This document shows positions 59,208 through 64,000 of a stretch of 64,000 bases of DNA, piece by piece. The notes under the pieces were generated by a model. That model searched no databases and had not been told where the DNA came from. It saw only the letters and a list, made by a program, of their open reading frames with translations. The position numbers were made by a program, and so were the translations under genes. Within the stretch, counting starts at the first letter, position 1; every line of letters begins with the position of its first letter. Origin of the DNA: Colwellia sp. 75C3 (lineage in GTDB: Bacteria; Pseudomonadota; Gammaproteobacteria; Enterobacterales; Alteromonadaceae); contig NZ_PJAU01000034.1 in the NCBI RefSeq assembly GCF_002836255.1, positions 1-64,000 on the forward strand, in the 5' to 3' direction.

Positions 59208-59224
59208 AGCCAAAATCATGCCAA
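59208..59224 (-). promoter_or_regulatory. Sigma-54 promoter of the HlyD-ABC operon
   Basis: Minus-strand TTGGCAT-N4-TTGGCT has GG and GC ten bases apart, as sigma-54 requires (-24 at 59218-59224, -12 at 59208-59212). It lies about 40 bp ahead of the HlyD start. The adjacent regulator at 60922-62322 is sigma-54 dependent. Confidence 0.7.
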
Positions 59225-59282
59225 CAATAATAACGTTATTTATTATAAGCTTAAAATAAACCAATAGACTTTAACTTTCTAA

Positions 59283-59315
59283 AGTTCATTTTCGGACTAC
59301 ACTAGTTCACTTTCG
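59283..59315. promoter_or_regulatory. Paired upstream sites for the NtrC-like regulator
   Basis: AGTTCATTTTCG (59283-59294) and AGTTCACTTTCG (59304-59315) repeat with 21 bp spacing, two helical turns. They lie about 60-95 bp upstream of the -24 element, a usual place for enhancer sites. A palindrome AACTTTCTAAAGTT is next to them. Confidence 0.5.
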
Positions 59316-59534
59316 AAATGACTCGATTCATCTTAAAAAGGAACGTTAATTGAATTTTTTGTAATACGGCTATGAGCGATTACAAGAAATAAAAAATAAT
59401 AAGGCTAATAGCTTTGATGTAAATGCATTTAATTTTGCATTAAAGCGCAGACATAACTCTGGCATAATTATGGGGTGGGAATAACTTTACGCGTGTTAAT
59501 TCAATGTTGGCATGCTTGGCTTTAATAACGACTG
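59316..59534. other. Intergenic region upstream of the enhancer-like sites
   Basis: No gene. The A/T-rich stretch has no further clear structure. The TGGCATGCTTGGC near 59505-59520 does not have sigma-54 spacing. Confidence 0.4.
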
Positions 59535-60911
59535 TTATCTCGAAATGATGTGTTTTATGGGTAAATGAATAGCAACCGTAATGCCCCGTTCGCTTACTTT
59601 TGACGAGGTATTATTAACAAGGCTTATGCTGCCATGGTGTTGTTCGATAATATTTCGACAAAAACTTAAACCAATGCCTTGTCCTTGCGCTTTAGTACTA
59701 TATAAAGGCACAAATAGATTAGCCAAATTGCTAAAGCCATGACCATTATCAATCACTTCAATCAACACGGTGTTAGCATTAGTTTTCGGGTGACTCGTTT
59801 GTTGGCTGTTAGCTTGAGTACTTATGTTGATGCTGACATGACTAGCACCCGCTTCTTTAGCATTTTTTAGTAAATTAATGAATACTTGTGATAGGAAACT
59901 ATTGTCTCCCTCGATTGCCTCTACTTGGCTATCTAAATGAACAGTAAACTGATTATTCTTATCTGTATTATATAATGCTATCAGTGGGGAAAAAAAATCA
60001 ACAACCCGAATAGTTTGATATTGTAACGTTAACTGCTTTGATAATGACGCATAACGTTCAACAAAACTTTGCAAATGCATACATCGCTCGGTGATCACTG
60101 TTAACGCCTGTTTATCGCGATCGTTACCGGTTTTAGCTGCGAGGGTCTCTGCCATTGATGATACTGGCGTTAAGGAGTTACGTATTTCATGCCCCAAAAC
60201 ACGAATAATCTGTTGCCATGCATTAAGTTGACTTGCCCGTAAGGCTGATTGAATATCAACAAAAACTAAAAGCAGATGCTGCTCACCAGAATCAATGAAC
60301 TCACTTTGATTTATTTGCCAACATTCAGCTTCATTATGTATTGCTGTATCATCTGGCTGAAAGTACCATTGCCCATCTTGCTTAGTTAACCCTAGAAACT
60401 GAGGAGAAACATGTCGAAATAACTGCCATGGTTGGTTTTTTAATTGATAAAAAGCCTCATTAGCAAAGGTCAGCTGCTGTTTGGCATTAAACACTAAAAT
60501 AGGCGCCTCAAGCTGACCTATCAATTGATAGACGAGAAAAACGTGCTGATCATACCGTGATTTCTTTCGTTGTAACTCAACACTAAGTGCATTTAATTGT
60601 TGATGAAACTCAGCTACTTGTCCTTTAGAAAAAGAAGCTCTAGCATAGAGTTTATAGTCCTCTTGGGCAATAGCATCCAGTTGTAAACTCGCACGTTGGA
60701 AACTTGCTAATGTTTTAGCTTTGATACCACTACTTAAACGGTAAACATACAAAACAACCAGTATTTCGCTGAGAGTAACGCCCCACCAAGGCCATGACAA
60801 TTGCCACGTTACAACAAAAACCAACAGTATCAGTGGTAGTATCAACAGCACTACATGCTGATTTAGATGTTGCTCTAATGAAGCAGCTTTAATACTAAAG
60901 GATTTTGTCAT
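59535..60911 (-). CDS. NtrB-like sensor histidine kinase
   Basis: The protein has 458 residues. Two N-terminal membrane helices (about 20-60) precede a linker and PAS-like region (about 120-215, LEAPILVFNAKQQLTFANEA). The phospho-His lies in VLGHEIRNSLTP near residue 240. ATPase motifs are NLLKNAKEAGASH, DNGHGFSNLANLF and GQGIGLSFCRNII. It follows the regulator by 10 bp and is its partner. Confidence 0.92.
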   Translation of the reverse strand: MTKSFSIKAASLEQHLNQHVVLLILPLILLVFVVTWQLSWPWWGVTLSEILVVLYVYRLSSGIKAKTLASFQRASLQLDAIAQEDYKLYARASFSKGQVAEFHQQLNALSVELQRKKSRYDQHVFLVYQLIGQLEAPILVFNAKQQLTFANEAFYQLKNQPWQLFRHVSPQFLGLTKQDGQWYFQPDDTAIHNEAECWQINQSEFIDSGEQHLLLVFVDIQSALRASQLNAWQQIIRVLGHEIRNSLTPVSSMAETLAAKTGNDRDKQALTVITERCMHLQSFVERYASLSKQLTLQYQTIRVVDFFSPLIALYNTDKNNQFTVHLDSQVEAIEGDNSFLSQVFINLLKNAKEAGASHVSINISTQANSQQTSHPKTNANTVLIEVIDNGHGFSNLANLFVPLYSTKAQGQGIGLSFCRNIIEQHHGSISLVNNTSSKVSERGITVAIHLPIKHIISR

Positions 60912-60921
60912 AAGTTATTTT

Positions 60922-62322
60922 TTATACCGTTATGTCATGCTTGTCTATGCGTCGATACAATGAAGATTTAGTCAAACCGAGCAATATTGCCGCCTGAGGA
61001 ATATTATCATTTGCCTTTAACAGGGCTTGTTTAATTAACAGCACTTCAGCTTTTTCTAATGTCATAAAAGGTAATTCGACTTGCTCACTTTTTTCATCGC
61101 AACCATGCTTATTATTAGCGTAATGTTGGTTACGTAGTGGTAAATCATCAACCGTGATTTGACTGTGTTGACATAACAATACCGCACGTTCAATAAGATG
61201 ACTCAATTCACGAATATTACCCGGCCAGTGATAAGCCAATAAGGCCTTTTCTGCTTCCAGCGCAAGCAGACAATTATCTAATTTATATTTAGTAATAAAT
61301 TTATCAATGAAAAATTGTGCGAGCGGTACAATATCATCTCGGCGGTCAGCTAAACGAGGTAAATGAAATTCTAAGGTATTCAATCGATAATAAAGATCTT
61401 CTCTAAATTGTTCCTCACGAATAAGCGTAGCAATATTACCGTTAGTGGCTGATATCAAACGAATATTACTTTGGATAGTGTTACTTGAGCCAAGTACTTC
61501 AAACTCGCCATTTTCTAATACTCTCAAAAGCTTCGCTTGTTGAGATAGAGGTATATTGGCTATTTCATCAAGAAATAAAGTGCCATTTTCTGCTAATTCG
61601 AACCGGCCAATACGTGATTCTTTGGCGTCAGTAAAAGCGCCTTTTTTATGGCCAAACATTTCACTTTCAAAGAGGTTTTCAGCAATAGCCCCCATATTAA
61701 CGTTAATTAAACTTTCATCCTTACGTATTGAATGCTGATGAATATAAAACGCTAAGTCACTTTTACCGGTACCGTTATCCCCAGTAAGTAAGATATTAAC
61801 ATCGGTGTGAGCGACTGTTTTAATTTGTTGTAATAAGCTGAGCATACATGGCGAGCGCCATTGATAATTTGAAGAGAATTTAGGTTTACTATTTAATTGC
61901 TGTTTAAGTTTGGCATTTTGTTGTTGTAAATCTGTTAGTGATAGCTGTTGTTCAATGATATGTAATAGTTGCCTATTTTTCCATGGCTTCTCAATGAAAT
62001 CGCTAACACCAAGCTTCATCGCTTTAACCACTAAATCAACATTAGACCAGGCGGTCATAGCAATAATAGGTACATTACTATTACTTGTCTGAAACCAAGT
62101 AAGAAAATCGAGCCCTTCTTCACCTGAAGTAGTATCTAAAGTAAAGTTCATGTCTAACAAAACTAAAGCAATATTATGTTGTTTTAACATCACCTGCGCG
62201 ACTTGTGGGTTATCTGCTTCAATGACAGTATAACGATGATCTTCAAGCAGCAGCGCTAAGCTTAAACGTATATCACTACGATCATCAATCACTAAAATAT
62301 TAGTTACTTTACTATTCCTCAT
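60922..62322 (-). CDS. NtrC-family sigma-54-dependent response regulator
   Basis: The protein has 466 residues. The receiver domain has the acceptor Asp57 (VLLDMNF). The AAA+ domain has Walker A GDNGTGKSDL near residue 182 and the sigma-54 contact loop GAFTDA near 228, with LFLDEIANIPLSQQAK as Walker B. The C-terminal Fis-type helix-turn-helix (IPQAAILLGLTKSSLYRRI) binds DNA. The likely target is the sigma-54 promoter of the HlyD operon. Confidence 0.95.
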   Translation of the reverse strand: MRNSKVTNILVIDDRSDIRLSLALLLEDHRYTVIEADNPQVAQVMLKQHNIALVLLDMNFTLDTTSGEEGLDFLTWFQTSNSNVPIIAMTAWSNVDLVVKAMKLGVSDFIEKPWKNRQLLHIIEQQLSLTDLQQQNAKLKQQLNSKPKFSSNYQWRSPCMLSLLQQIKTVAHTDVNILLTGDNGTGKSDLAFYIHQHSIRKDESLINVNMGAIAENLFESEMFGHKKGAFTDAKESRIGRFELAENGTLFLDEIANIPLSQQAKLLRVLENGEFEVLGSSNTIQSNIRLISATNGNIATLIREEQFREDLYYRLNTLEFHLPRLADRRDDIVPLAQFFIDKFITKYKLDNCLLALEAEKALLAYHWPGNIRELSHLIERAVLLCQHSQITVDDLPLRNQHYANNKHGCDEKSEQVELPFMTLEKAEVLLIKQALLKANDNIPQAAILLGLTKSSLYRRIDKHDITV

Positions 62323-62480
62323 AAAATCCTTTTCTTATTTACGTCAAACACTTGAAACGAACATCCAGCGCTAAAATTTGAAGCTGACATTGTAGACTAG
62401 GTTATTCAAAGACGTCATTGTTCTTCTTAATCACTATGATTCATATGTAACAGATGAATCATAGTGTAATAGGAGTTGGC

Positions 62481-63491
62481 TTATAAACCGTTCACTATTT
62501 CTTTAACAAGTGGTGGTCCTTGATAAATAAAGCCTGTGTATACTTGTACTAAGCTAGCACCCGCTTGAAGTTTTTCATTAGCATCATCACTGGATGCGAT
62601 ACCACCGACACCAATAATGGGTAATTTATTATCAAGGGCTTCACTTAATAGCTTAATGACTAGTGTGCTTTTTTCTTTAACCGGTTGGCCACTCAAGCCG
62701 CCTTGTTCATCACCAAATTCAAGCCCTTCAACACCTTCACGAGATAACGTTGTATTAGTGGCAATAACGCCATCAATGCCATTATCAATTAAAGATTTAG
62801 CGATAGACTTCACTTCTTCTTCATTTAAGTCAGGAGCGATTTTAACGGCTAGCGGTATATACTTACCGTATTTTTCGGTAAGGATACCCTGCTCAGCTTT
62901 CAATGCAGACAATAGTTCATCTAGCGCATCACCATATTGTAATGAACGTAAGCCAGGAGTATTTGGCGAAGATATATTCACTGTAATGTATGTCGCTAAG
63001 TCATAGACTTTTCGCATGCAGTGAATGTAATCATCTTTAGCATTCTCATCAGGTGTGTCTTTATTCTTACCAATATTAATGCCAAGAACACCTTTGAAAT
63101 TTGCGGCTTGTACTTGTGATACTAAGTAATCAACACCTTTATTATTAAAACCCATACGATTAATTACTGCGTTTGCAGACGGTAATCTAAATATACGTGG
63201 TTTATCATTACCCGGTTGTGGACGTGGTGTTATGGTACCCACTTCAACAAAACCAAAGCCCATCGCAGCAAAGGCATTTATGCACTCACCGTTTTTATCA
63301 AGGCCTGCAGCTAAACCGACTGGGTTAGGAAAATTAATCCCCATAACCGTTACAGGTTTATCTTGTACTTGTTGTTTATAGAAAACATTAAGTGGAGATT
63401 TCCCCGTGCTTTTTAAGCCCTTAATAGTCAACTCATGAATGGTTTCAGCGTCAAACTGAAAAAGTACTTTACGAATGGCTGGATAAAACAT
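62481..63491 (-). CDS. pyrD: Dihydroorotate dehydrogenase (quinone), class 2
   Basis: The protein has 336 residues. It oxidises dihydroorotate to orotate with ubiquinone, in pyrimidine synthesis, at the inner membrane. Motifs are [33 protein letters not shown], the catalytic-Ser segment [11 protein letters not shown] near residue 175, and the FMN-binding [11 protein letters not shown]. The N-terminal helical extension ([17 protein letters not shown]) marks class 2. Next to an NAD-glutamate dehydrogenase gene, as in relatives. A hairpin lies in its probable leader. Confidence 0.97.
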   Translation of the reverse strand: MFYPAIRKVLFQFDAETIHELTIKGLKSTGKSPLNVFYKQQVQDKPVTVMGINFPNPVGLAAGLDKNGECINAFAAMGFGFVEVGTITPRPQPGNDKPRIFRLPSANAVINRMGFNNKGVDYLVSQVQAANFKGVLGINIGKNKDTPDENAKDDYIHCMRKVYDLATYITVNISSPNTPGLRSLQYGDALDELLSALKAEQGILTEKYGKYIPLAVKIAPDLNEEEVKSIAKSLIDNGIDGVIATNTTLSREGVEGLEFGDEQGGLSGQPVKEKSTLVIKLLSEALDNKLPIIGVGGIASSDDANEKLQAGASLVQVYTGFIYQGPPLVKEIVNGL

Positions 63492-63522
63492 AATGCCTCG
63501 ACTTGCAAATAATAAAAATAAA

Positions 63523-63546
63523 AAATCCCCGCGTGGCGAGGATTTT
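63523..63546 (-). terminator. Hairpin with T run between gdh and pyrD
   Basis: AATCCTCGCC / GCGGGGATT with a short loop is followed by TTTTTTATTTTTATT on the minus strand. It ends the glutamate dehydrogenase transcript but also lies downstream of a likely pyrD promoter. Confidence 0.8.
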
Positions 63547-63562
63547 ATCAGTTAAAGCTAGT

Positions 63563-63591
63563 ATTACAATATGCTAACTCTGTTTGACCAA
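63563..63591 (-). promoter_or_regulatory. Candidate sigma-70 promoter of pyrD
   Basis: Minus-strand TTGGTC (63586-63591) and TGTAAT (63563-63568) are spaced 17 bp, ahead of the hairpin. Confidence 0.5.
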
Positions 63592-63621
63592 AATAAACTT
63601 ACTTCATCGTTGTTTCGATGA

Positions 63622-64000
63622 TTATTTTGCCGAAACTGGCTGGCAATTTAAGCTTAATAACATTAATTCACGTAACGCTACTGAAAATTTTGCGAAATCA
63701 TGAGATTGGCCCACTTTAAAGTCAGCTAAAATGTGCTTCCAGCGTTCAAGTGGTTGCTCATTGGTATCAATCCATTCAGTTAATAACTGCTCTAAATCAG
63801 CAAATTGTGCGTCACATTGACAACGTAAAACAACCGAAGTTAATGAACGTTGCTGCCAATCTAACTCTTCTCTAAATGATGCACGAGCAAGTGCTTGCCA
63901 ATGGTTTGCAACTGGCTGACGAGTAATTTGGTCTAAGAACCAATGTAACTCTAGGCGCGCTCCAAGTTTAAAGTACAATCTTGCCGCTTGTTCAACAGTA
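63622..64000 (-). CDS. NAD-dependent glutamate dehydrogenase, C-terminal fragment (cut by window)
   Basis: Only the last 125 codons are present; the frame is open past the right edge, beginning TVEQAARLYFKLGARLELHW. The segment NHWQALARASFREELDWQQR, then SLTSVVLRCQ, matches the C-terminus of the large (about 1600-residue) bacterial NAD-specific glutamate dehydrogenases. It converts glutamate to 2-oxoglutarate and ammonia. The stop lies 131 bp before pyrD. Confidence 0.88.
   Translation of the reverse strand, partial: TVEQAARLYFKLGARLELHWFLDQITRQPVANHWQALARASFREELDWQQRSLTSVVLRCQCDAQFADLEQLLTEWIDTNEQPLERWKHILADFKVGQSHDFAKFSVALRELMLLSLNCQPVSAK

Noticed and set aside
59505..59525. TGGCATGCTTGGC as a second sigma-54 promoter
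   Set aside because: GG and GC are not ten bases apart, so the spacing is wrong.

Overview
The window is low-GC gammaproteobacterial chromosome. Gene content and order point to a Colwellia-like member of the Alteromonadales. The block serS / rarA / lolA / ftsK / lrp / trxB / aat / bpt / infA matches the enterobacterial and marine gammaproteobacterial arrangement. The Alteromonadales-type families DUF3083, DUF3087 and DUF5062, a YfiR-kinase with a TonB receptor, and dispersed TAATACCAAT-ended repeats fit a cold-marine relative. The genus assignment is inference from these features, not from a search.

Layout. (1) 1-1833: three integron gene cassettes with attC sites, reading leftward and cut by the left window edge. 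No integrase gene is visible on the serS side. (2) 2194-15051: conserved core genes serS, crcB, rarA, lolA, ftsK, lrp / ald, trxB, aat, a solute-binding-like protein apparently started at ATT, bpt and infA. (3) 15353-26296: a DUF3087 membrane protein, two repeat elements, and recC-recB-recD, whose recD stop codon lies inside a repeat terminus. (4) 26538-34469: DUF4870, the moxR-DUF58-transglutaminase operon, aroG, DUF5062 and DUF3083. (5) 34592-42040: a tightly packed nine-gene leftward operon encoding a TlpA-like thioredoxin, DUF4266 lipoprotein, DUF3570 barrel, ApbE, response regulator, sensor kinase, cupredoxin, FTR1-like permease and outer-membrane protein. (6) 42241-46637: a small secreted protein, an NhaD-type antiporter, a solute-binding protein, a PAS-GGDEF cyclase and decayed coding sequence. 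(7) 46785-54233: a YtcJ-like amidohydrolase, a TonB receptor with a YfiR/histidine kinase, and a cytochrome b561 / cytochrome c' pair. (8) 54454-62322: an efflux-type HlyD/ABC/MacB set with its own NtrB/NtrC-like two-component system. (9) 62481-64000: pyrD and the 3' end of an NAD-glutamate dehydrogenase gene.

How the genes work together. The strongest candidate for an undescribed system is the 34592-42040 operon. It joins a flavin transferase (ApbE) to an exported beta-barrel-like protein that carries an ApbE-type attachment motif (D-A-L-T-G-A-S), a tiny lipoprotein ending GGGGCGCN, a thioredoxin, a cupredoxin and an FTR1-like permease. It also encodes its own PmrA/QseB-like regulators and has a matching TTAA-type box in its upstream region. 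I infer envelope redox or metal (iron or copper) handling. The efflux set has a good sigma-54 promoter and paired upstream repeats, which fits control by the adjacent NtrC-family regulator.

No tRNA, rRNA, CRISPR array, prophage or transposase gene was recognised.
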